Shown: positions 14,660 to 23,974 of the stretch, in pieces | How the letters are laid out: every line of letters starts with the position of its first letter | Numbering within the stretch: position 1 is the first letter of the stretch | Origin: an uncultured bacterium | Lineage (GTDB): Bacteria; Bacteroidota; Rhodothermia; Rhodothermales; Rubricoccaceae | NCBI GenBank assembly: GCA_947493945.1 | Contig: CANLSR010000013.1 | Coordinates: 1 to 64,000 of the forward strand | Direction: 5' to 3' | Length of the DNA: 64,000 bases | Translations under genes and position numbers: made by a program | Notes under the pieces: generated by a model | What the model was told of the DNA's origin: nothing | Database searches by the model: none | The model's input: the letters and a program-made list of their open reading frames with translations, nothing else

Positions 14660-17590
14660 TTAGGGGCGGAAGCGGAGCCCGAGGTTGAACGAGCGGCCGT
14701 ACACCTCGCGCTCGCCCAGGAAGCGGGCGGCGCTCGTGAACGAGCGGTCGGGGCGGTTGGTGAGGTTGTTGAGCTGGGCAAACAGGCTCAGCGACGGCAT
14801 CAGGCGGTAGCTCGCCTGGGCGTCCACACGGACGTAGGTGTCGAAGGTGGACAGCGTGAGGTCGCCCGTGCTGTAGTCGGTCAGGTTGCCCTCCTGGTAG
14901 AGCACCGACGCCCGGCCCGAGAACGGCCCGAGGTCGTAGCCCAGCGACACGTTGGCGATCCAGTCGGGCTGGTCGAGCAGCCCCACCTGCTGGCGGTACG
15001 GCGTGTAGGTCGTGACCGGGATAAAGAACGGGGGCTCCGTGACGGTCTCAGCCCGGGTCCGCTGGACCTCGGTCTCCGAGAAGATGCGCGACACGTTGGC
15101 GTTGAAGGTGACCCCGCTCAGCGGCCCCGGCAGCCACAGCAGGTTGGCCTGCCAGTCCACCTCGATGCCGCGCACCGTGGTCGGCCCCTCCAGGTTGCGC
15201 GGCTCCAGCACGCGGTAGCCCACGAACTCCTCGCCGAAGCCGTTCGCCAGCGCCGTCGCCTCGTCCTGGAGCTGGATGTCGGCGCGGTAGATCACGCCCT
15301 CGATCCGCTTGTAGAACCCGCCGACGCTCAGGAGCCCGATGCGGTTGGAGTAGAAGGACACGTAGGCGTCCAAGTTCTGGGACTGGGCCGGCCGCAGGCC
15401 CGGCGTGCCCTTGGTGATGAGCCCGGATCCGGCGTCGCGGATGCGAAGCTGGGGGGACGTCTGGTCGAAGTCGGGACGCGCCTGGGTCTCGGTGTACGCC
15501 AGCCGGACGTCGAACCAGTCCGTCGGGCGGACGCGCAACTGGACCATCGGGAACCAGTCGCCGTAGCTCTGCACCGAGCTCGTGTCCCGGAGCACCACCT
15601 GGGAGTCGTCGGCGTCGGTGTCCTCCTGGGGGACGCGGCCGAAAAATGCGTCGTAGCTCGTGTTCGTGTGCTCATAGCGGATGCCGGGCAGAAGCATCAC
15701 GCGCGGGCCAAAGTTCAACTCCGTCATGAGGTAGCCCGCCGAGACGTTCTCGACCGCCTCGTAGTCCTTGAAGTCTCCCCAGATCGCCCGGCGCATGCCA
15801 CCACGGAACGCGTCCACGACGCGACGCGTCGGGTCATGGGCCGGCGTCGAGGTGATCGCGAAGTCGCCCCCGAGGATCTCTCGCGCCGAGTTGTCGGGGT
15901 CGAGAAACGACTGGAGCCCGATCTGGCCGCCCGCTGCCCGCTCGGCGTCTGGGAACAGCGCCGTCAGCTCGTCGAGCCCGCCCCGTTCCCCGCCGTAGAA
16001 CAGGTGGAGGTACGACTGCGTGTTGTCGTTCTCACGGTGCTTCGAGCGGTACTTGCCGCCTGTCTTGACGAAGCCCGAAAGCCACGAGCCGACCGAGAAC
16101 GGCGCCTTGACGTTGGCCTGGGCGCCCAGGTCCCGCTCGCTGCCACGCTCCTGTGCAAAGTCGATCCGCTCGAAGAACGTGTCGTCCAGGCTACCGACGG
16201 CGGCCTGGGGAACAGGCAGGGGGCCTTGGTCGCGGACGATGTCGTCCTGGTTGAAGGCCGAGTTTTCCCGAAAGCGAGAGCGGCTGTCGTACGGCGTCTT
16301 GATCACCGAGCTCGACCGGTTGAGCGTCACGTCGAGTTGCGCGAGGTCGCCGAGGTTAAAGTCTCCAGACAGGGCCGAGCTCAGCACGTCAGTCTGAATC
16401 TCAACGTCGTTGATGTCGTACGTCACCGTGTTCTCGACCGGGATGTACGCGTTGTCGCGCGAGATGTAGCCCCGGTCCAGTCGGTTGACGAAGTTGGTGA
16501 GCTGCACCGCTCCCATCGGGAGCCGGTAATCGAGCATCAGGCTAGCGCCGTATCGGTTCCGGGCCTCGGTGCGGTTGCGGAGGTCGACGTCGGTGATCAA
16601 GATCACGTCGTCGTTTCCCTTGTAAGGCTGGTTGAGGTAGTCGCCCGTGATGCGCTCCGAGCTGCGGTCGGCGCGCTCCAGGCTGCCCTGGAAAAAGACA
16701 CCCAGCCGGTCGTCGAGGAAGCGGTCGCTGACCGATGCGTTGGCCTTGTACTGGCCCAGCGAGCCCGTCAGGTCGTTGTAGCCGCCCTGGAGAAGCGCCT
16801 GGGTGCGCAGGCCCTCCGGCGCCCCCCGCAGGCGGAAGTTGACCGACCCGCCGATGGCGTCGGCGTCCTGGTCGGGCGTGATCGACTTGTACACCTCCAC
16901 GCCGTCCAGCATCTCCGACGAGATGGAGCTGAGGTCGGTCGCGCGCGTGTCGAAGTTGGTCGAGGGCAGCTTGACGCCGTTGACGGTCACGTTGTTGTAC
17001 TTGGGCGACAGGCCGCGGATGACCACGTTCTGCCCCTCGCCCGCGTTGCGCTGGATGGAGATGCCCGGCAGGCGGCCCACCGACTCGGCGGCGTTCGCGT
17101 CGGGCAACTCCTTGAGCCGGGCCGATGAGACGACGCTCACGATCTGGTTGGAGTTGATCTGCTGGTTGATGGCCGCCACCTGGCCCTCGGCCTGGGCCGA
17201 GACCACGACCTCCTCGCCCTCGACCACCGCCAGCTCTAGCGCCACGTCGAGCTCCACCGTGCCGTCGGCCGGCACGACGACCTCGACGCGCTCCTCGCGG
17301 TAGCCGATGTAGCTCACCAGGACGGTCTGCGGCCCGCTCGGGACGCGCGTCAGCCGGTACACGCCGTCGGCGTCGGTGGCCGCCCCCAGCGCCGTGCCCT
17401 CGACGCGGACGGCGGCGCCGATCAGCGTCTCGCCCGTCGCGGCGTCGGTGACGGTGCCGGTCACGACGGCCGCGCGCGCCGGGCTGGCGGTCGTCACCGG
17501 CGCGGAGGTCGTCGGGCCAGGCGCGGTTGCCGCGCCCACGGGGAGCGCCAGCGCGACGGCGAGGGCAGAGCAGGAGAGGAGTCGGTTCAT
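14660..17590 (-). CDS. TonB-dependent receptor with carboxypeptidase-like N-domain
   Basis: A 976-aa outer-membrane importer. The signal peptide (1-20) is followed by a CarboxypepD_reg-like domain (about 42-125; VTGTVTDAATGETLIGAAV). The plug (about 150-265) contains LPDANAAESVGRLPGISIQR, VVIRGLSPKYNNVTVNG and DQDADAIGGSVNFRLR, then a 22-strand barrel ends in FNLGLRFRP. The plug signatures belong to the TIGR01782-type receptors common in Xanthomonas/Caulobacter and Bacteroidota rather than to SusC, and no SusD partner is encoded. It likely imports uronate oligomers released by the lyases. It starts 25 bp after the GH2 stop in the same operon. Confidence 0.9.
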   Translation of the reverse strand: MNRLLSCSALAVALALPVGAATAPGPTTSAPVTTASPARAAVVTGTVTDAATGETLIGAAVRVEGTALGAATDADGVYRLTRVPSGPQTVLVSYIGYREERVEVVVPADGTVELDVALELAVVEGEEVVVSAQAEGQVAAINQQINSNQIVSVVSSARLKELPDANAAESVGRLPGISIQRNAGEGQNVVIRGLSPKYNNVTVNGVKLPSTNFDTRATDLSSISSEMLDGVEVYKSITPDQDADAIGGSVNFRLRGAPEGLRTQALLQGGYNDLTGSLGQYKANASVSDRFLDDRLGVFFQGSLERADRSSERITGDYLNQPYKGNDDVILITDVDLRNRTEARNRYGASLMLDYRLPMGAVQLTNFVNRLDRGYISRDNAYIPVENTVTYDINDVEIQTDVLSSALSGDFNLGDLAQLDVTLNRSSSVIKTPYDSRSRFRENSAFNQDDIVRDQGPLPVPQAAVGSLDDTFFERIDFAQERGSERDLGAQANVKAPFSVGSWLSGFVKTGGKYRSKHRENDNTQSYLHLFYGGERGGLDELTALFPDAERAAGGQIGLQSFLDPDNSAREILGGDFAITSTPAHDPTRRVVDAFRGGMRRAIWGDFKDYEAVENVSAGYLMTELNFGPRVMLLPGIRYEHTNTSYDAFFGRVPQEDTDADDSQVVLRDTSSVQSYGDWFPMVQLRVRPTDWFDVRLAYTETQARPDFDQTSPQLRIRDAGSGLITKGTPGLRPAQSQNLDAYVSFYSNRIGLLSVGGFYKRIEGVIYRADIQLQDEATALANGFGEEFVGYRVLEPRNLEGPTTVRGIEVDWQANLLWLPGPLSGVTFNANVSRIFSETEVQRTRAETVTEPPFFIPVTTYTPYRQQVGLLDQPDWIANVSLGYDLGPFSGRASVLYQEGNLTDYSTGDLTLSTFDTYVRVDAQASYRLMPSLSLFAQLNNLTNRPDRSFTSAARFLGEREVYGRSFNLGLRFRP

Positions 17591-17615
17591 TGGGATCGAA
17601 GGCCGTAGCCTCGGG

Positions 17616-20045
17616 TTAGCGCTGGGCGCTGGAGGCGAGGGCGGGGACCGTGAGGTAGGTCCCCTTGAAGTCCTGGTTGAGCACGCTCACCGTCGCCGTC
17701 CCGTCGCCCGGGACCATCTCGATGGCGGCGCGGCCGTTGGCGAAGCCCACGCGCTGGCTGCGCGTCGGCGTGCCCCAGCCGGTCATCAGGCGGCCGGCGC
17801 CGTCGTGGCTGAAGTAGACGTCGTCCTCGTAGTCGAGCACGCGGCGGCCGTCGGCGTCGATCATCGTGGCGACGACGAGGAGGTGGCCGTTCGGGAGCGG
17901 CTCGGTCGAGAGCACGATCTGGTCGGGCGAGCCGGCCGGCGTGTCCCAGTAGGTGAGCGCCAGCGTGTCGCGCGCGACCTCGGCACCGCCGTGGATGCCG
18001 ACCGCCACCAGCTCGTTGGCGCCCACCGAGAACGGGACCTGCCACGACAGCCCGGCCGCCGGGAACTGGGACCCGTCCCGCTGCCGGGTGCCGAGGTCGC
18101 GGCCGTCGAGCAGGAGCCGGGCGGCGTCGGTGTTGCAGTAGACGTCCACCTGGCGCGGCTCGCCGGCCGGGCCGGAGCGCTCGGTCCAGGTGTGCGACTC
18201 GATCCAGCAGAACGGCTCGTCGCCGGCGTCGGGGTCAGTCCAGACGCTCTTGAACACGTAGTAGGCGTCCTTGGGCGTCCCGTCGCGCGTGACGAGCCCC
18301 TTCTGGTTCATGTACGGCAGGTCGTTCTCCGGGCGCAGCGGCGTGCCGAAGTCCTTGAACGCCCACTGCGCGTTGCCGGCGAACCCGGGCAGCGTCTCAG
18401 AGACGCGCAGCGACCAGTCGAACAGGTCCACGATGTAGCTCTCGGACCAGTCGCCGTTCTTGGCGATGTTGGTCACCTCGACCTGGTTGACCGCCTCGGT
18501 CCACTCGTCCGGGTCCACCAGCCCCTGGCCGTCGATGGGCGTCTCGGTGTGGCGGCCGACGTGGCTGGAGCCGCCGTACTCCATGTGGAGCAGGCGCGGG
18601 TACGTGGCCTGGGCGTCCAGGAGCGCCGTCTCGTAGTTCGTATAGACGCCCGAGTACCAGCCGGCCCAGATCGACGGCGAGAACACGTCGACGATGTCCG
18701 AGCCGTCGTAGTACTTGCGGATGGACGTCGGCCGCGATGGGTCGAGCGCGTGCGACACGTCGTTCAGGCGCGACAGGAACACGTTGATCCGGGCCGGGTC
18801 GTCGCCGCCCTCGACCTGGGGGAGCCAGTAGATCTCGTTGCCCAACGACCACGTGATGATGCTGGGGTGGTTCATGTTCTGGGCGATCTGCTCGCGCAGG
18901 AGCCGCTCCGTCGTGGCCTGCCACTGCGGCCCGCCCAGCCCGCCGCGGTTCCACGGCAGCTCGTCCCAGATCAAGAGCCCCAGCTCGTCGGCGGCGCGGT
19001 AGACCTCGGGGTCTTGGGGATAGTGGCCCAGGCGGACAAAGTTGGCGCCCATGCCCTTCATCTGCTCCATGTCGCGGCGGTGGAGCGCGTTGGGCATGGC
19101 GGAGGCGTAGCCGGCGTGCTCCTCGTGGCGGTGCGTCCCGCGCAGCAGCAGCCGCTCGCCGTTCAACATGAACGGCCCGCCCTCCACAAACTCGAACCAG
19201 CGGAATCCTAGCGGCTCGGCCACGGTGTCCGTCACGGCGCCGTCCTGCACCAGGTCCACCTCGACGCGGTACATCGACGGCGAGGCCGGCGACCACAGCT
19301 GGGGCTGGCGGACCGGCTCGAACGCCACGCGCACCGAGTCGCGCGTGCCCGCCGGCACCCGGACCGTCCGGGTCTGGACCGTCCGCCCGTCCGGCCCCAC
19401 CAGGCGTGCCGCGAGCGCCGTCCCCTCGCCCACCGGCCCCGCCAGCGCCACGCGAAGCGCCGCCGTGCCGCTGGCGGCGCTCACCGCCGGCGTGAGCACG
19501 TGGGCGCGCTCGATGTGGGTCGCCGGGACGTCCTTGAGCCAGACGTCGCGCGTCAACCCACCGAACAGGAAGTAGTCGGCCTTCTGCGACGGGATGAGGT
19601 CCACGTCGTAGGCGTTCGAGACGCGGACCAAGACGTCGTTGGCGCCGGCCTTCACCTGGTCCGTGATGTCCACGTCGAAGCCGACGTAGCCGCCGACGTG
19701 GCCGCCGGCGCGTTGGCCGTTGACGTACACGTCGGCCGTCATCGCGGCGCCCTCGAAGTAGAGCAGGGTTCGGCGCTGGGCGTCGGGGTCGAGCGTGAGC
19801 GTCTTGCGGTACCAGCTCGCGTCGCGGCGGTAGCCGGGCTCCAGGTCGGCGGTGTCCCACACGTTCCAGCTGTGCGGCAGCGTCACCGGCTCCCAGCCCG
19901 GCATGGCGACGGCCGCGTCCGGCGTCGCGGCCGGCTGCTCCAGATAGGTCCAGTCGGCGTTGAGGTTGGTCACGCGGCGGCCCGTCTGGGCCGAGGCGGC
20001 GCTGACGGCGAGCGCCAGCAGGAGCAGGGAAAGCAGGCGGGTCAT
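17616..20045 (-). CDS. Glycoside hydrolase family 2 (beta-glucuronidase/galactosidase-like)
   Basis: An 809-aa exported GH2 with signal peptide MTRLLSLLLLALAVSAASA. The sugar-binding jelly roll (about 25-200; LPHSWNVWD, SWYRKTL) and Ig-like domain precede the TIM barrel with acid/base Glu in ITWSLGNEIYW and nucleophile Glu in LLHMEYGG. After the barrel MNQKGLVTRDGTPKDAYYVF contains an N-x-K pattern. In beta-glucuronidases that pattern contacts the carboxylate, though similar text occurs in some galactosidase-annotated GH2s. C-terminal domains follow (DUF4982-like, about 600-809). In this setting release of terminal glucuronate feeding UxaC is the favoured role. The ATG overlaps the stop of the GH88 fusion gene. 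Confidence 0.85.
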   Translation of the reverse strand: MTRLLSLLLLALAVSAASAQTGRRVTNLNADWTYLEQPAATPDAAVAMPGWEPVTLPHSWNVWDTADLEPGYRRDASWYRKTLTLDPDAQRRTLLYFEGAAMTADVYVNGQRAGGHVGGYVGFDVDITDQVKAGANDVLVRVSNAYDVDLIPSQKADYFLFGGLTRDVWLKDVPATHIERAHVLTPAVSAASGTAALRVALAGPVGEGTALAARLVGPDGRTVQTRTVRVPAGTRDSVRVAFEPVRQPQLWSPASPSMYRVEVDLVQDGAVTDTVAEPLGFRWFEFVEGGPFMLNGERLLLRGTHRHEEHAGYASAMPNALHRRDMEQMKGMGANFVRLGHYPQDPEVYRAADELGLLIWDELPWNRGGLGGPQWQATTERLLREQIAQNMNHPSIITWSLGNEIYWLPQVEGGDDPARINVFLSRLNDVSHALDPSRPTSIRKYYDGSDIVDVFSPSIWAGWYSGVYTNYETALLDAQATYPRLLHMEYGGSSHVGRHTETPIDGQGLVDPDEWTEAVNQVEVTNIAKNGDWSESYIVDLFDWSLRVSETLPGFAGNAQWAFKDFGTPLRPENDLPYMNQKGLVTRDGTPKDAYYVFKSVWTDPDAGDEPFCWIESHTWTERSGPAGEPRQVDVYCNTDAARLLLDGRDLGTRQRDGSQFPAAGLSWQVPFSVGANELVAVGIHGGAEVARDTLALTYWDTPAGSPDQIVLSTEPLPNGHLLVVATMIDADGRRVLDYEDDVYFSHDGAGRLMTGWGTPTRSQRVGFANGRAAIEMVPGDGTATVSVLNQDFKGTYLTVPALASSAQR

Positions 20046-22324
20046 CGGGAACCGAGGGCGGGGCGGTCGTCCAGGTGCAGGCGGCGGAGCAGCGCCTCGA
20101 CGTAGTAGTAGTCGGCGTAGACGAGCGGCACGTCGACCTCGGAGGCGCCGGGCACGCTGCCGGTGCTGTGGTCGAGGATGAACGGTTCGCCGAGGCCGGC
20201 GGGCGCGAGGTAGTCCTGCGACAGCGACGCCAGGATGCGGTCGGCGGCGCTGACGTAGCGGTCGCGCTCCTCGGGAACCATCCCCGCCAGCTCGTAGAGC
20301 GCCGACGCGATCACGGCGGCGGCCGAGGCGTCGCGCGGCTCGTCGGGCATGGTGGGCGCGTCGTAGTCCCAGACCGGCACGCCGTCGCCCGGCTGGCGGG
20401 GGTGGTCCAGGACGAAGTCGGCCACGCGCTGGGCCTGGGCCAGAAACTCCGGCTCGCCCGACTCGCGGGCGGCCATCGTAAAGCCGTAGAGCGCCCAGCC
20501 CTGGCCGCGGCTCCACGACGAGGCGTCGTTGTAGCCCTGCCACGTGCCGCGCTGGAGCACCTCGCCGGTCGCGTCGTCGAACTGGACGACGTGGAACGAC
20601 GAGGCGTCGTCGCGGAACAGGTGGGCGAGCGTCGTCCGGGCGTGCTGCGTCGCCACCTCCGCGTAGCGTGGGTCGCCGGTCAGGTCGGTCGCGGCGTAGA
20701 GCAGCTCTAGGTTCATCATGTTGTCGATGATGACCGGGAAGCGCCACGAGCCCCAGTCCCACGACTTGATGGCGCCGACCGTGGGGTCAAAGCGCGTCAT
20801 CAGCGTGTCGGCCGCCTCGACCACGACGTCGCGGTAGCGGTCGTCGCCCGTGAGCCGGAGCGCGGCGCCGGCGGACGGGTAGATCTTGAAGCCCATGTCG
20901 TGCGTCCCGCCGTTCGTCTTCTCCGGCTCCACCACGGCCGTCCACTGGCGGGCCGCGTCGGCGAAGGCGCGGTCCTGGGTGTAGTCGTACAGCTCCCACA
21001 GCGTGCCGGGGTAGAAGCCGCTGGTCCACTCCTTGGCCGGCGAGGTGTCGGGCGCGCCGTCAGCCTCCAGCGACCGCGGGATCTGGCCCTCGACGGCGGG
21101 CCGGCCCAGGAACGGGCGGAGCCGGGCGGCGGCAGCGTCCAGGGCGGCGCGGGCGTCGAGCGGATCGGCCACGACCGACACGCGCAGCGGACGCGCCAGC
21201 CGGTCGGCCTCGGCCTCGATCAGCGCCCACCAGTCCTCCGGCCCATCCACCGCCCCGCTAGCGGTCCAGGCGGAGACGACGTGCGTCACGACCGGCCCGT
21301 TTTTCGGAGGGCCGACAACTAGTAGCTGGTGCCCGTCGGCGCCGACTCGGTCCGCCAGCCGGTCGGCGCCGGTCAGGACGGCGATGCCGAGGTCGCCATG
21401 GCCGCCCTTCTTGGGATCGACCGGTCCCCAGGTGCTCGTCCAGGCCCAGCCCTCGGTCTCGCCTATCGAGGCCACCGCGTCGGCGCGGTCCACGACGCCC
21501 GTGGCGACGCGAAGCGCTTCCGAGTCGTCGGCCACGATTCTGCTTTCCAGGCGGAAGCCGGGGCGGCCGGCGTCGATGGTGATGCGGCGCGTCTCGGTCA
21601 CGGTCTCCTCCCCCGCCGCCCACGGCCCGTGCGTGGTTTCGAGAACGGCGCGGAGCGGGCCGTCGGCCAGGATGCGGTAGCCCGAGAAGTTGGGCGCCGG
21701 CCACAGTTGGGCTCCGTCCCAGACGGCCGTGCCGCCCGCGCCCAGCGTCGGGCCGACGCTAAAGAAGTCGGCGCCCCGGCCATGATCGGTGTGGTAGTCG
21801 CCCTCGGCGTACCAGTCGGCGGCGACCAAGTCGGGCGTGCGCTTGGTCCATACGTCGATGCCGCTGCTGACCAGCGGTTCGAGCGCGCTCAGCCCGGCGC
21901 CATACGTGCGGAAGGCGACGCGGTCGTTTTCCCACGCCACGTCGTCGCGGCGCTCGTCGTGGAGCGCCGTCGCGCGAGGGGCGGTCGATGTGGACGGGCG
22001 GGCCTCGACGCGCAGGTCGCGCGACTGGCCGGGCCACAGGCCCACCCAGAGCAAGAGGTCGTCCGGCGTGCCGTCGCCGTCGGCGTCGACGGCCTGGGTC
22101 GGGATCTCGGCGCCGTCGGCGTCGACGGCCCGGACGCGGTCTGGGGCCAGCCCCGGCGTGCGGCGCGCGAGCGCGTCCCAGCGCACCGACACCACCTCGC
22201 CCTGGCGGACGGCGTCGGTCGGGTTCTCGACCCGGACCACGGCCTGGCCGCTGGCGGCCGGCACCGACAGCGCGGCGACGAGCGCCGCCAGCGGGGCCAC
22301 GAGCAGGGTCGCGGTGCGGCTCAT
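20042..22324 (-). CDS. DUF4861-GH88 fusion: unsaturated glucuronyl hydrolase
   Basis: A 760-aa exported two-domain protein. Residues about 30-400 match DUF4861 (VENPTDAVRQGEVVSVRWDA, SGIDVWTKRTPDLVA, SFYRITEF-like regions), a domain often found in uronate loci. Residues about 405-755 are a GH88 (alpha/alpha)6 barrel that hydrates the 4,5-double bond of unsaturated uronyl ends. Its signatures are GGTHDMGFKIY and IIDNMMNLELLY, which carry the two active-site Asp residues, and SSWSRGQGWALYGFT. The signal peptide is MSRTATLLVAPLAALVAALS. It supplies unsaturated monomer to KduI. ATGA overlaps link it to kduD upstream and to the GH2 gene downstream. Confidence 0.87.
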   Translation of the reverse strand: MSRTATLLVAPLAALVAALSVPAASGQAVVRVENPTDAVRQGEVVSVRWDALARRTPGLAPDRVRAVDADGAEIPTQAVDADGDGTPDDLLLWVGLWPGQSRDLRVEARPSTSTAPRATALHDERRDDVAWENDRVAFRTYGAGLSALEPLVSSGIDVWTKRTPDLVAADWYAEGDYHTDHGRGADFFSVGPTLGAGGTAVWDGAQLWPAPNFSGYRILADGPLRAVLETTHGPWAAGEETVTETRRITIDAGRPGFRLESRIVADDSEALRVATGVVDRADAVASIGETEGWAWTSTWGPVDPKKGGHGDLGIAVLTGADRLADRVGADGHQLLVVGPPKNGPVVTHVVSAWTASGAVDGPEDWWALIEAEADRLARPLRVSVVADPLDARAALDAAAARLRPFLGRPAVEGQIPRSLEADGAPDTSPAKEWTSGFYPGTLWELYDYTQDRAFADAARQWTAVVEPEKTNGGTHDMGFKIYPSAGAALRLTGDDRYRDVVVEAADTLMTRFDPTVGAIKSWDWGSWRFPVIIDNMMNLELLYAATDLTGDPRYAEVATQHARTTLAHLFRDDASSFHVVQFDDATGEVLQRGTWQGYNDASSWSRGQGWALYGFTMAARESGEPEFLAQAQRVADFVLDHPRQPGDGVPVWDYDAPTMPDEPRDASAAAVIASALYELAGMVPEERDRYVSAADRILASLSQDYLAPAGLGEPFILDHSTGSVPGASEVDVPLVYADYYYVEALLRRLHLDDRPALGSR

Positions 22325-23112
22325 GCGTCCTGGGGACGACCGATGGTGGCCAGGATGCCGCCGTCGACGTACAAGACGTGGCCGTTGACGAAGTCGCTCG
22401 CGGGCGCGGCCAGGAACACGGCGGCGCCCTCCAGATCGCTCGGGTCGCCCCACCGCCCGGCGGGCGTGCGGCTGATGATCCACTCGTTGAACGGATGGCC
22501 GTCCTCGCGAATCGGCGCAGTCTGGTCGGTCGCGAAGTAGCCCGGCCCAATGCCGTTGACCTGGACGTTGTGGCGGCCCCACTCGGTCGCCATCGAGCGC
22601 GTCAGCATCTTGAGCCCGCCCTTGGCCGCGGCGTAGGCGCCGACCGAGTCGCGGCCCAGCTCGCTCATCATGGAGCAGATGTTGATCACCTTGCCGCCGC
22701 CGCGCTCGATCATGCCGCGCACGACCGGCTGGCTCATCACGAACACGCCCGTCAGGTCGGTCTCGACGACGCGCTTCCAGGCCTCGACGGTCATGTCCAG
22801 CAGCGGCGTCCGCTCGATCACCGCCGCGTTGTTGACCAGGACGTCGATCGGCCCGACCTCCGCCTCGATCCGCTCGACCGACTGGCGGACCGCCTCGGCG
22901 TCGGTCACGTCGAACAGGTAGCCCGACGCCTCGATGCCGTCGGCGCGGTAGCTCTCGACGGCAGCGTCGATTCGCTCCTGCGACGAGTGGCCGTTGACGA
23001 TCAATGTCGCGCCGGCGCGGCCCAGGCCGCGCGCCATCGCCATGCCCAGCCCGTGCGTGGCGCCGGTGACCAGCGCCCGCTTGCCGTCGAGACGGAAGAG
23101 GTCGGTGCTCAT
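22321..23112 (-). CDS. kduD: 2-dehydro-3-deoxy-D-gluconate 5-dehydrogenase
   Basis: A 263-aa short-chain dehydrogenase that reduces 2,5-diketo-3-deoxygluconate (the KduI product) to KDG. The cofactor motif TGATHGLGMAMARGL is at about 18-32, NNAAV lies near 91, and the Ser-Tyr-Lys triad is at SMMSELGRDSVGAYAAAKGG. The KduD-like tail is RWGDPSDLEGAAVFLAAPAS. Assignment as KduD rather than another SDR rests on this tail and on direct coupling to kduI (ATGA overlap at 23109-23112). It is cytoplasmic, with no signal peptide. Confidence 0.9.
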   Translation of the reverse strand: MSTDLFRLDGKRALVTGATHGLGMAMARGLGRAGATLIVNGHSSQERIDAAVESYRADGIEASGYLFDVTDAEAVRQSVERIEAEVGPIDVLVNNAAVIERTPLLDMTVEAWKRVVETDLTGVFVMSQPVVRGMIERGGGKVINICSMMSELGRDSVGAYAAAKGGLKMLTRSMATEWGRHNVQVNGIGPGYFATDQTAPIREDGHPFNEWIISRTPAGRWGDPSDLEGAAVFLAAPASDFVNGHVLYVDGGILATIGRPQDA

Positions 23113-23957
23113 CGGAGGTCGGGGACGTCCACGACGTCCATGTCGCCGTAGTCCAGGTTCTCGCCTGCCATGCCCCAGATGAACGTGTAGCTGCCCGTGC
23201 CGGCGCCGGCGTGGACCGACCACGGCGGCGAGATCACGGCCTGCTCGTTGGCCATCCAGAGGTGGCGCGTCTGGTCCGGCGGCCCCATAAAGTGGCAGAC
23301 GGCCTGGCCCTCGGGCACGTCGAAGTAGAAGTAGACCTCCATGCGGCGGTCGTGGGTGTGCGCCGGCATGGTGTTCCAGACGCTCCCCTCCGCCAGCTCC
23401 GTCATGCCCATCTGGAGCTGGCACACGTCGACGACGCTGGCCACGATGAGCTTGCGGATCGTGCGCTTGTTGCTGGTCTCGGCCGCGCCGGCCTCCACGA
23501 CCTCGGCGTCGTCGCGCGAGATTTTCTTGGTCGGGTAGCCCGCGTGCGCTGGCGCCGAGTTGAGGTAGAAGCGCGCCGGGCGGGCGGCGTCGTCGCTCGC
23601 GAAGCTCACCTCGCGCGCGCCGCGCCCGACGTAGAGCGCCTCGCGGTGGCCGATGGCGTAGTCCGTGCCGTCGACCGTGACCGTCCCGGCCTGGCCGACG
23701 TTGATGACGCCCAACTCGCGGCGCTCCAGGAAAAACTCCGCCTTGAGCGGGTCGATGGCGTCGAGCGCCAGCGGGGCGTCGGTGGGCACGGCGCCGCCGG
23801 CGATCAAGCGGTCGAAGTGGGTGTAGGTCAGGCGGATCTCGCCCTCGACCATGACCTCGGGGATCAGGAAGGTGTCGCGCAGCTCTTGGGTGGAGGCGCG
23901 GGCCATGGCCTCGGGGCCGGTGGCGTAGCGGGTTTCGTAGACGATGGAGTCGGACAC
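23109..23957 (-). CDS. kduI: 5-dehydro-4-deoxy-D-glucuronate isomerase
   Basis: A 282-aa cupin-type isomerase that converts 5-keto-4-deoxyuronate, the open-chain form of the unsaturated monomer, to 2,5-diketo-3-deoxygluconate. It has the usual family length. The zinc ligands are in MPAHTHDRRMEVYFYFDVPE (two His, one Glu) and the fourth His is in SPPWSVHAGAGTGSYTFIWGMAGEN. It is 17 bp downstream of lacI and first of the enzyme genes in the minus arm. KduI acts on products of glucuronate and galacturonate polymers, which bears on the polymer used. Confidence 0.95.
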   Translation of the reverse strand: MSDSIVYETRYATGPEAMARASTQELRDTFLIPEVMVEGEIRLTYTHFDRLIAGGAVPTDAPLALDAIDPLKAEFFLERRELGVINVGQAGTVTVDGTDYAIGHREALYVGRGAREVSFASDDAARPARFYLNSAPAHAGYPTKKISRDDAEVVEAGAAETSNKRTIRKLIVASVVDVCQLQMGMTELAEGSVWNTMPAHTHDRRMEVYFYFDVPEGQAVCHFMGPPDQTRHLWMANEQAVISPPWSVHAGAGTGSYTFIWGMAGENLDYGDMDVVDVPDLR

Positions 23958-23974
23958 AGCAGAAACAGCGAGAT

